The notes under the pieces are model-generated. The model was given only the letters and a program-made list of their open reading frames with translations. It ran no database searches and was not told where the DNA came from. DNA of 11,952 nt from Betaproteobacteria bacterium (GTDB taxonomy: Bacteria; Pseudomonadota; Gammaproteobacteria; Burkholderiales; SG8-39). Position 1 is the stretch's first letter. The number at the start of each line of letters is the position of its first letter. This document shows positions 6,227 to 11,952 of the stretch, piece by piece. Made by a program: the position numbers and the translations under genes. The stretch lies in contig JAFARH010000148.1 of NCBI GenBank assembly GCA_019245555.1, positions 1 through 11,952 of the forward strand, read 5' to 3'.

Positions 6227-7374
6227 ATATCGGACGCGAGAACTACCCCGATCTGCGCGACGCCGTGCGCGCGCTTTGCAACCAGTTCGACTCAGCCTAC
6301 TGGCAAGGAGTCGACGAGAAGCGCGCCTATCCCGAGAAGTTCGTCGAAGCGCTGACGAAGGCAGGTTGGATGTCGGCCCTTATCCCCGAGGAGTACGGCG
6401 GCTCAGGCCTCTCACTTACCGAGGCGACCGTGATCATGGAAGAAGTGTCGCGCTCGGGCGGCCAGGCCGGCAGCTGCCACGGCCAGATGTACAACATGAA
6501 CACGCTGCTCCGGAACGGCTCGCCTGCGCAGAAGAACAAGTATCTGCCGAAGATCGCCACCGGTGAGCTCCGCATGCAGGCGATGGGTGTAACCGAGCCG
6601 GGTGCGGGAACCGACACTACGAAGATCAAAACGGTCGCCGTGCGCAAGGGCGACCGCTACATAGTCAATGGCCAGAAGGTGTGGACCTCCCGCTTGCAGC
6701 ATTCCGAGCTGATGATCCTGCTCGCCCGCACCACGCCACTCGCTGAGGTGAAGCGCAAGAGCGAAGGCATGTCCGTCTTTCTCGTCGAGACGAAGTCGAA
6801 GGGCCTCGAGGTGAAGCCGATCCGCAACATGGTGAACCACGAGACCAACCAGGTGTTCATCGACAACCTGGAGATCCCGGCGGAAAACCTGATCGGCGAG
6901 GAAGGCAAAGGCTTCCGCTACATCCTCGACGGCCTCAACGCCGAGCGCATCCTCATCGCGGCCGAGTGTATCGGCGACGGCTACTGGTTCACCGAGAAGG
7001 CGACGAAGTATGCGCAGGAGCGCGTGGTTTTCGATCGGCCGATCGGCGAAAACCAGGGCATCCAGTTCCCGATCGCAGAGACCTATATGGAGATAGAGGC
7101 GGCGAACCTCATGCGCTACAAGGCGGCACGCCTCTTCGACGAGCACAAGCCTTGCGGCGCCGAGGCCAACATGGCAAAGCACCTCGCCGCCAAGGCGTCA
7201 TGGGAAGCCGCGAACGTGTGCCTGCAAACGCATGGCGGCTTCGGCTTCGCCGCCGAGTACGACGTGGAGAGGAAGTTCCGTGAGAACCGGCTCTATCTCG
7301 TAGCGCCAATATCCACGAACCTGATCCTCTCCTACCTCGCCGAGCACGTGCTCGGCCTGCCGCGGTCCTTCTAG
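6223..7374 (+). CDS. Acyl-CoA dehydrogenase family flavoprotein
   Basis: This 383 aa protein has full family length. It oxidises an acyl-CoA to the 2,3-enoyl-CoA using FAD and passes electrons to electron-transfer flavoprotein. The N-terminal helical domain includes IPEEYGGSGLS (54-64). The middle beta domain carries the flavin-contact motif VTEPGAGTD (123-131) and VWTSRLQHSE (153-162). The C-terminal domain has QERVVFDRPIGENQGIQF (265-282) and QTHGGFGFAAEY (335-346). The usual catalytic Glu near the C-terminus (YEGT-type motif) is absent: the aligned stretch is VAPIST (360-365), with Pro362 at that point. Glu241 in LNAER falls where isovaleryl-CoA dehydrogenase carries its relocated base, so it is the likely base here. 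That suggests a branched or otherwise unusual acyl-CoA, which is inference. Translation is coupled to the upstream lyase by a 4-nt overlap, so the two probably share a pathway. Confidence 0.93.
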   Translation: MNIGRENYPDLRDAVRALCNQFDSAYWQGVDEKRAYPEKFVEALTKAGWMSALIPEEYGGSGLSLTEATVIMEEVSRSGGQAGSCHGQMYNMNTLLRNGSPAQKNKYLPKIATGELRMQAMGVTEPGAGTDTTKIKTVAVRKGDRYIVNGQKVWTSRLQHSELMILLARTTPLAEVKRKSEGMSVFLVETKSKGLEVKPIRNMVNHETNQVFIDNLEIPAENLIGEEGKGFRYILDGLNAERILIAAECIGDGYWFTEKATKYAQERVVFDRPIGENQGIQFPIAETYMEIEAANLMRYKAARLFDEHKPCGAEANMAKHLAAKASWEAANVCLQTHGGFGFAAEYDVERKFRENRLYLVAPISTNLILSYLAEHVLGLPRSF

Positions 7375-9578
7375 GCTTTACTCAGCGCCGCCTTTACGTA
7401 CTCAGGGCTGAGCGGCGCCCTGCGCATGCGCACGCCGGTCGCGTCGAAGAACGCGTTGGCCACTGCAGCAGGGATCACACGGATCGTGGGCTCGCCCGCG
7501 CCCGACGGTGCAACTTCTGGCCGGTCGATCAGCACGATCTCGATCGACTCCGGCGCATCGCCCATATCGAGGATGGGGTAGCTCGCCCAATCGACGCTCT
7601 TCACCGAGTCGCGGTCGAAGCGCACTTCCTCGAAGAGCGTCCGCGAGAGGCCTTGCACGACGTTCCCCTCGATCGTCTGCTTGAGGATCAGCGGGTTGAT
7701 GATGAGGCCGCAGTCATGCGCGATCCAGAACTTGCGCGCCCAGACGCGTCCCGTTTTGCGGTCGACCTCGACCTGCGCCACGGCCGCAACGGCTGTGCCG
7801 TTCCGATCGGCGAAGGAAATGCCTTTACCTTTGCCGAGGCCGGCCCAACCGGATTTCTCCGCTACCGCCTTCACCACCGCCGCATGCCGCGGGTTGGTCA
7901 GGTACTTGAGCCGGAACGCGACCGGATCTTCGCCCGCCGCATGCGCGACCTCGTCGATGAACTGCTCCGAGCCGAAATGGATCTCGGGGCCTACCGGGTC
8001 GCGCAGGTGCGACGTACGGAGCGGCGAGCAGTGGTCGACGAACTGCGGGATCGTCTCCCAGCCGAGCAGCTTGTTCTCGAAACCATAGGATTCGCCCGGC
8101 ACGCCGAAGATCTGGGTCGGGTTCGGAGCGACGCCGAGCGACTGGCCGACCAGGCTGTCCGCCGGCTGCGACTCGTTGGTTGCGATGTGCTGCCGTGAGA
8201 AGCCCTTCGAGATGAACTCATAGCCAACGACCTTGCCCGATGCATCGAGCGCGGCGCGTGCGCGATGCACGCACGCCGGCCCTTTCGGATCCCACGCCGT
8301 GCCGTCGGCGCGCATGCCCTGCACGCGCACCGGCTTGCCGGTTGCCTTGGCGAGGAACGCGGCATCCATCGCCGCGTCGCCCGCATCGTTCCGGCCATAC
8401 GAGCCGGGACCGGCGACCCAGACCGCGCGCACCTTCTCCGGCGGAAGATTGAGGAGCCGCGCAACGCCGTCGCGAACGAAGTGCGGTTTCTGCGATCCAG
8501 TCCACACGTTGCAGCTGCCGTCCTTCTCGATTTCGACGACCGCGCACCCCGGCCCCATGCTCGCGTGGGAGTTGAACGGCCACTCGTACTCCGCCTGCAC
8601 CACCTTGACGCCAGGCGCGCTGAGCGCGGCGTTCACATCGCCCTTCTTCACTTCGTCCTCGCGCTTCACGACCTTGGCGTTGCGGATGTGCTGATAGAGA
8701 TCCTTCATCGGCACGAAGGGCGCCTTCATCGGCTCCCACTCGACCTTCAATGCCTTTGCTGCACGTACCGCATCCCATTCCCTCGGCGCGACTACCGCGA
8801 CGAAATCCTTGTCGCGGATCACCTGCGCACCGCGGATTCCCTTGATCGAGCCGGCGTCGAGACTCTTCACCTTGCACGCCGCGCGCGGCGGACGCAGTAC
8901 TCGCGCATGCAGCATGCCGGGCACGCGCACGTCAGTGACGAACTTGCTGGTGCCGTACACCTTCCACGCGACATCCCGCCGCGGCATCGGCTTGCCGACC
9001 ACCTTGTAATCCGCAGGCGCCTTGGACTTCGCCGGCACCTTGATGTCCATCGGGTTGCCGACCTGGTTGTTCCACTCGACCTTATGGTTGAAGTAGCGGC
9101 CGCCGATCAGATCCGCGTAGCTCGTACTGCCCTTCGGCCCAGTGACCACGCCGTCTGCGACCTTGAGCTCAGTCGCAGGCGAGCCGAGCTGCGCCGATGC
9201 GCGCTCGACCAGCACGCGGCGAGCCTCGGCCGCCGCGCGACGCATGAGGCGCGCGCCATTCGACACGCCGGTGCTGCCCGACGCACCGCCCTGGTTGCAC
9301 GAGGTGCCGGTGTCGCCCATCAGCACTTCGACCCGGTCGGCGCCGACGTCGAGCTCCTCCGCGACGATCTGCGCCACCGCAACGTCGAGGCCCTGACCCA
9401 TGTCCATCTTGCCGAAGAACGCCTGCACATCGCCGTTCGGCAGTACGGCGATCCAGGAATCGAGCTCGCCCGGCACGAGTGCCGGCTTGCCACCCGCCTG
9501 CGCCAGTGCTTGAAACGAGGGCGCCCTGAAGGAAATCACCAACGCACCGGAGGTCTTGAGGAATTCGCGACGGTCCAT
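7371..9578 (-). CDS. Xanthine dehydrogenase/IorB-type molybdopterin-binding large subunit, Tat-exported
   Basis: This 735 aa molybdenum hydroxylase subunit resembles isoquinoline 1-oxidoreductase beta and aldehyde dehydrogenase large subunits. It begins with a twin-arginine signal (MDRREFLKTSGALVISF), which points to export with the folded cofactor to the periplasm. Cofactor-pocket features include GKMDMGQGLDVAVAQIVAEE (about 56-75), GGASGSTGVSNG and YGTSKFVTDVRVPGMLHARV. The catalytic Glu in GAGEPTIRV is Glu696. The family hydroxylates N-heterocycles or oxidises aldehydes using water, with electrons passing through the small subunit. An upstream extension of the frame to 9653 lacks the signal, while the ATG at 9578 has a perfect AGGAGG. 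There is no FAD subunit, as expected for periplasmic enzymes that donate to cytochrome c; no cytochrome or XdhC-type maturase is seen here. The stop overlaps that of the convergent acyl-CoA dehydrogenase. Confidence 0.93.
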   Translation of the reverse strand: MDRREFLKTSGALVISFRAPSFQALAQAGGKPALVPGELDSWIAVLPNGDVQAFFGKMDMGQGLDVAVAQIVAEELDVGADRVEVLMGDTGTSCNQGGASGSTGVSNGARLMRRAAAEARRVLVERASAQLGSPATELKVADGVVTGPKGSTSYADLIGGRYFNHKVEWNNQVGNPMDIKVPAKSKAPADYKVVGKPMPRRDVAWKVYGTSKFVTDVRVPGMLHARVLRPPRAACKVKSLDAGSIKGIRGAQVIRDKDFVAVVAPREWDAVRAAKALKVEWEPMKAPFVPMKDLYQHIRNAKVVKREDEVKKGDVNAALSAPGVKVVQAEYEWPFNSHASMGPGCAVVEIEKDGSCNVWTGSQKPHFVRDGVARLLNLPPEKVRAVWVAGPGSYGRNDAGDAAMDAAFLAKATGKPVRVQGMRADGTAWDPKGPACVHRARAALDASGKVVGYEFISKGFSRQHIATNESQPADSLVGQSLGVAPNPTQIFGVPGESYGFENKLLGWETIPQFVDHCSPLRTSHLRDPVGPEIHFGSEQFIDEVAHAAGEDPVAFRLKYLTNPRHAAVVKAVAEKSGWAGLGKGKGISFADRNGTAVAAVAQVEVDRKTGRVWARKFWIAHDCGLIINPLILKQTIEGNVVQGLSRTLFEEVRFDRDSVKSVDWASYPILDMGDAPESIEIVLIDRPEVAPSGAGEPTIRVIPAAVANAFFDATGVRMRRAPLSPEYVKAALSKA

Positions 9579-9582
9579 GATT

Positions 9583-9588
9583 CCTCCT
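9583..9588 (-). promoter_or_regulatory. Ribosome binding site deciding the start of the molybdopterin subunit
   Basis: A full AGGAGG lies 4 nt before the ATG at 9578 and overlaps the stop of the [2Fe-2S] subunit gene (TAGGAGG). It supports the Tat-signal start over the longer frame. Confidence 0.8.
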
Positions 9589-10051
9589 AGGCCTGGCTCG
9601 ATTGGGCACGCTTGATCGCGCGCATGATCGCCACGTGCGTTCCGCAGCGACACTTGAGCCCGGCGAGCCCATCACGCAGCTCGGCATCGCTCGCCTTCGG
9701 ATTCTTTTTCAGCAGCGCGGCCGCGGTCATCACCCAGCCGTTGATGCAGTAACCGCATTGCGGCACGCCTTCGGCAACGTAGGCCGCCTGCAGCGGGTGC
9801 GGCTTGTCAGGACTGCCGAGGCCCGCGATCGTCGTGACGGTCTTGTTCGCCGCCGCCGAGACCGGCATCACGCATGAGCGCACCGCTTCGTCGTCCAGAT
9901 GCACGGTGCAGGCGCCGCATTGCGCGAGTCCGCAGCCGAAGTGCGGATTGTTCAGCCCGAGATCGTCGCGCAGCGCATAGAGCAGCGGCATCTCGGGTTG
10001 CGCATCGACCGAGACGCGCTTGCCATCGACTGTGAAGTTGTACTTCGCCAT
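9587..10051 (-). CDS. [2Fe-2S] small subunit of the molybdenum hydroxylase (IorA/CoxS type)
   Basis: This 154 aa protein has the family's usual length and carries two [2Fe-2S] clusters that conduct electrons from the molybdenum site. The N-terminal plant-type ferredoxin cluster is Cys40, Cys45, Cys48 and Cys60 (CGLAQCGAC ... C). The second, helical-domain cluster is Cys99, Cys102, Cys134 and Cys136 (QCGYC ... CRC). No signal peptide is present, so it would be carried across the membrane bound to the Tat-signal large subunit, as known for this enzyme class. It lies 8 nt upstream of the large-subunit gene, and its own start has GAGGAG nearby. The pair is one enzyme; the substrate is not predictable from the sequence. 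Confidence 0.95.
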   Translation of the reverse strand: MAKYNFTVDGKRVSVDAQPEMPLLYALRDDLGLNNPHFGCGLAQCGACTVHLDDEAVRSCVMPVSAAANKTVTTIAGLGSPDKPHPLQAAYVAEGVPQCGYCINGWVMTAAALLKKNPKASDAELRDGLAGLKCRCGTHVAIMRAIKRAQSSQA

Positions 10052-10081
10052 GGGCTCTCCTCAGGAAATTTCCAAGACCAT

Positions 10082-10528
10082 CTACTTCTTCTTTTTCTTC
10101 GGGACTCTCTTTGCTTTGCGTTTGGGCGAGGCCTTGGCTTGCACCTTCGGCTTCTTGTAGCGCCCCTCGGGAACGAGCTCGCAAACGGTGCCGCCCGGCG
10201 CGCGGAACTTGACCGGGATCACGCCCGGATCGCTGATGATCTCGCAGCCGAGCTGGCGAATGCGGTTCTCGGCTGCGCGCATGTCGGGCACCTCGACCGC
10301 GAAGTGGTGGATGCACGGCCCTTCGCCCGCCGCCCGCGATTCCGCTGACTGCGTGCCGGCGTCGTACTTGATGAGCGCCAGATCGATCATGCCGTCGGAC
10401 AGATGCCGCGACGTGTGGTCGCGCACCTTGTCGGTGTTCATCTCTGCGAAGCCAAACACTTCCGTATAGAACTTGGTGGTGCGCTCGAGGTCGTCGACCT
10501 TCAGCGCCAGATGAACGATTCGGCTCAT
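10082..10528 (-). CDS. VOC (glyoxalase/bleomycin-resistance fold) protein with a lysine-rich C-terminal tail
   Basis: This 148 aa protein has two beta-alpha-beta-beta-beta modules. One starts at IVHLALKVDDLERTTKFY (4-21) and the other at CIHHFAVEVPDM (72-83). Likely metal ligands are His6, His75 and Glu117 (VCELVPEG). The family includes glyoxalases, epimerases, ring-cleavage dioxygenases and fosfomycin-type transferases; methylmalonyl-CoA epimerase-like or lyase roles would suit the neighbours, but nothing fixes the reaction. After residue 123 the fold ends and a 25-residue tail follows with 12 Lys and 2 Arg, closing in five consecutive Lys. The ATG at 10528 overlaps the upstream MmgE/PrpD stop (ATGA) and has AAAGGAG 5 nt away, so the longer frame from 10600 is rejected. 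Confidence 0.9.
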   Translation of the reverse strand: MSRIVHLALKVDDLERTTKFYTEVFGFAEMNTDKVRDHTSRHLSDGMIDLALIKYDAGTQSAESRAAGEGPCIHHFAVEVPDMRAAENRIRQLGCEIISDPGVIPVKFRAPGGTVCELVPEGRYKKPKVQAKASPKRKAKRVPKKKKK

Positions 10529-11892
10529 CGCGTCTCCTTTAGCAGTGGTCTCAGCTTGCGTACGTTCGAGAGCGAGTCGAGCGACCAGACCGCGTCGCAC
10601 AGGCGCCGCGCACGCTGTTTTCCGAAAACCGGCACGATGAGATCGTAAGCCTTCGCGTCGACTTCGGCACGCGTCATCGGATTTTCGGCCGTGCCGCGCA
10701 CCGCCTTGACGTGCTTGCGCAGCGTCGTTCCGTTGCGCAGAACGATTTCCACTATTCCCTGGCGACTCGGCATCGCTTTCGTGAGCTCGTCGTCCCCGCT
10801 CAGCTGCACCTTTTCGCGCAGCGCCAACACCTTCTTGTCGCGCATCCGCTTCTCATCGTGCGACGCCTTGAAGCTCACCGTGCCGTCCATCACCATGACT
10901 GCGCACAGGTGCTGCATGCAGATATCCGGCATCGCGCGGTTGTTGGTCGTATTTGCTCCTTGGTGGGACACGCGGACCGACAGGCGCATCACGTCGTCCG
11001 CCCGGAACTTGTGCTCCTCCAGTAGCAGGAGCAGCGCGTCCAGCGGCGCTTGGATCGGCGAGCCGACCGACCAGCGCTTGATATTGGTGTTCATCACCTC
11101 GAAGACCTCGCCCAATCCGGCGACGAGCTTCGCGGGTTCCGGCTTGCGCCCATAGGCGACGAAGAAGCTCCGCTCGCCCGAAAGCGCATCCTCAACGCCG
11201 GTAAATCCGTGGGCCACCATCGCCGCCGCGGCGACGCCGTTCCGCGCCGGCATGCCCCCGAAGTCGAATGCCTTCTCGATGTGCTCTTCGTCGCGCATCC
11301 AACAAGAGATCCCGGAGGCCTGCTGTGCAGTGAACGACAGGCAATGGCGTACCTGCCGCTCGTTCAATCCAGTAAGCGCCGCGCAGGCTGCCGCAGCGCC
11401 GAACATCGGACCGAAGCTATGCGTGGAGTGCCCATCTTCACGGAACTCATATGCATTTAATGATTGAGTCAATCTGCACCCAACGTCGTAGCCCAGCGCC
11501 ACCGCGCGGATCAGCGCTTCGCCGCTTGCCTCTTCGCGCTCGGCCATGGCAAGCGCCGCGGGCACGATGCCGCAACCGGGATGCGTGAGCGATGGCGCAT
11601 GCGAATCATCCGTTTCGTCGGCGTGCGCCAGCATCCCGTTAGCGAGCGCAGCGTTCTCTGCGCTCGTGACGATGCCCGTAGCTACGACACATGCTTCCTT
11701 GGTGCCGCCGCGCGTGCGTGCATAGGAAATCGCCTGCTTGCCGGGCGGCAACCGCGCGCCGGAGACCATCGCCGCGATCGTGTCGAGGATATGTTGCTTC
11801 GTCTTCTCGGCGACGGTAGGCGCCAGCCGCTTTTTGGACGCACTGGCGACATAGACCGCCAGGCGCTGCATGACCGGCGAGACCGCCGTCAC
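10525..11892 (-). CDS. MmgE/PrpD family protein (2-methylcitrate dehydratase-like)
   Basis: This 455 aa protein has normal family length. Members dehydrate, isomerise or decarboxylate tricarboxylates and related acids (2-methylcitrate dehydratase, cis-aconitate decarboxylase, iminodisuccinate epimerase). The signature HADETDDSHAPSLTHPG (90-106) in the large helical domain carries the active-site Asp, Thr and His set. Lys207 precedes GGMPARNG (212-219), where the family lysine sits. NTNIKRWSVGSPIQAPLDA (268-286) links to the smaller C-terminal domain. The start is a GTG that overlaps the upstream SDR stop as GTGA; an ATG seven codons later (11871) is an alternative. The stop overlaps the VOC gene start. 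In this context it probably acts on a hydroxy-acid or its product in the same pathway. The exact substrate is unknown. Confidence 0.9.
   Translation of the reverse strand: MTAVSPVMQRLAVYVASASKKRLAPTVAEKTKQHILDTIAAMVSGARLPPGKQAISYARTRGGTKEACVVATGIVTSAENAALANGMLAHADETDDSHAPSLTHPGCGIVPAALAMAEREEASGEALIRAVALGYDVGCRLTQSLNAYEFREDGHSTHSFGPMFGAAAACAALTGLNERQVRHCLSFTAQQASGISCWMRDEEHIEKAFDFGGMPARNGVAAAAMVAHGFTGVEDALSGERSFFVAYGRKPEPAKLVAGLGEVFEVMNTNIKRWSVGSPIQAPLDALLLLLEEHKFRADDVMRLSVRVSHQGANTTNNRAMPDICMQHLCAVMVMDGTVSFKASHDEKRMRDKKVLALREKVQLSGDDELTKAMPSRQGIVEIVLRNGTTLRKHVKAVRGTAENPMTRAEVDAKAYDLIVPVFGKQRARRLCDAVWSLDSLSNVRKLRPLLKETR
10534..10540 (-). promoter_or_regulatory. Ribosome binding site deciding the start of the VOC gene
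   Basis: AAAGGAG lies 5 nt before the ATG at 10528, inside the 3' end of the MmgE/PrpD gene. It supports the short, family-length VOC protein. Confidence 0.75.
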
Positions 11893-11952
11893 GGCATGTA
11901 TCCGCCGCCGTTGACGTGGATCGCCTGGCCGGTGATGTAGCGTGCGTCCGGC
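11889..11952 (-). CDS. SDR-family oxidoreductase, last 20 codons only (runs off right edge)
   Basis: The minus strand reads PDARYITGQAIHVNGGGYMP then TGA. This is the characteristic C-terminus of FabG-like short-chain dehydrogenases (YITGQ-x-hydrophobic-x-V-[DN]-GG). The Rossmann fold, the catalytic Tyr-x-x-x-Lys and the start lie outside the window. Its stop overlaps the GTG start of the MmgE/PrpD gene by four bases, so it belongs to the same operon, probably as an NAD(P)-dependent alcohol/ketone step. Confidence 0.85.
   Translation of the reverse strand, partial: PDARYITGQAIHVNGGGYMP

Noticed and set aside
6412..7182. Minus-strand open frame (256 codons)
   Set aside because: Antisense to the acyl-CoA dehydrogenase; a shadow frame without motifs.
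7385..7418. Inverted repeat GCGCCGC / GCGGCGC near the convergent stops, as a terminator
   Set aside because: It is a 7-bp GC-only stem with a 20-base loop inside coding sequence and without a T-run; expected by chance in DNA this GC-rich.
8265..9590. Long plus-strand open frame (441 codons)
   Set aside because: It lies antisense to the clearly real molybdopterin subunit; its His/Arg/Leu-rich composition is a GC-rich shadow with no recognisable domain.
9579..9653. Longer N-terminus for the molybdopterin subunit
   Set aside because: It overlaps the [2Fe-2S] subunit gene and would bury the twin-arginine signal; a perfect AGGAGG precedes 9578.
1..11952. tRNA, rRNA, CRISPR array, insertion sequence or phage genes
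   Set aside because: No direct-repeat arrays, terminal inverted repeats, transposase or integrase motifs, or tRNA-like cloverleafs were seen; coding density is near complete.

Overview
The window is about 12 kb of GC-rich, gene-dense DNA with no RNA genes, mobile elements or CRISPR arrays that I can see. The gene set (a pilGHIJ-chpA chemosensory operon beside CoA-thioester and molybdenum hydroxylase genes), the base composition and the frequent 1-4 nt gene overlaps suggest a free-living betaproteobacterium. That assignment rests on gene content and protein style, not on any search.

Region 1 (1-5303, minus strand) is a type IV pilus (Pil-Chp) chemosensory operon, transcribed leftward: pilG, pilH (response regulators), pilI (CheW adaptor), a periplasmic branched-chain-amino-acid-type binding protein, pilJ (chemoreceptor), and the N-terminal 258 codons of the large ChpA/PilL hybrid kinase, which runs off the left edge. 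The unexpected member is the binding protein. It sits between pilI and pilJ, its start overlaps the pilI stop (ATGA), and no transporter permease or ATPase is present. This suggests a receptor that senses a small molecule through a dedicated binding protein.

Region 2 (5304-5503) is the only real intergenic space. It is a divergent promoter region holding a perfect 10+2+10 bp palindrome built around two CCTAGG hexamers.

Region 3 (5504-7374, plus strand) holds two translationally coupled genes: a short citrate-synthase-fold protein of the 'citryl-CoA lyase' type, and an acyl-CoA dehydrogenase. In both, the residues aligned to the textbook catalytic residues are altered.

Region 4 (7371-11952, minus strand) is a second catabolic operon that converges on region 3, with the two stop codons overlapping. 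In order of transcription it encodes the C-terminus of an SDR oxidoreductase, an MmgE/PrpD family protein, a VOC (glyoxalase-fold) protein with a lysine-rich tail, a small [2Fe-2S] subunit, and a Tat-exported molybdopterin subunit of the xanthine dehydrogenase/IorB type. Regions 3 and 4 together look like a pathway that hydroxylates a substrate in the periplasm and then processes an organic acid or acyl-CoA by dehydrogenation, (de)hydration and C-C cleavage. The substrate cannot be read from the sequence.
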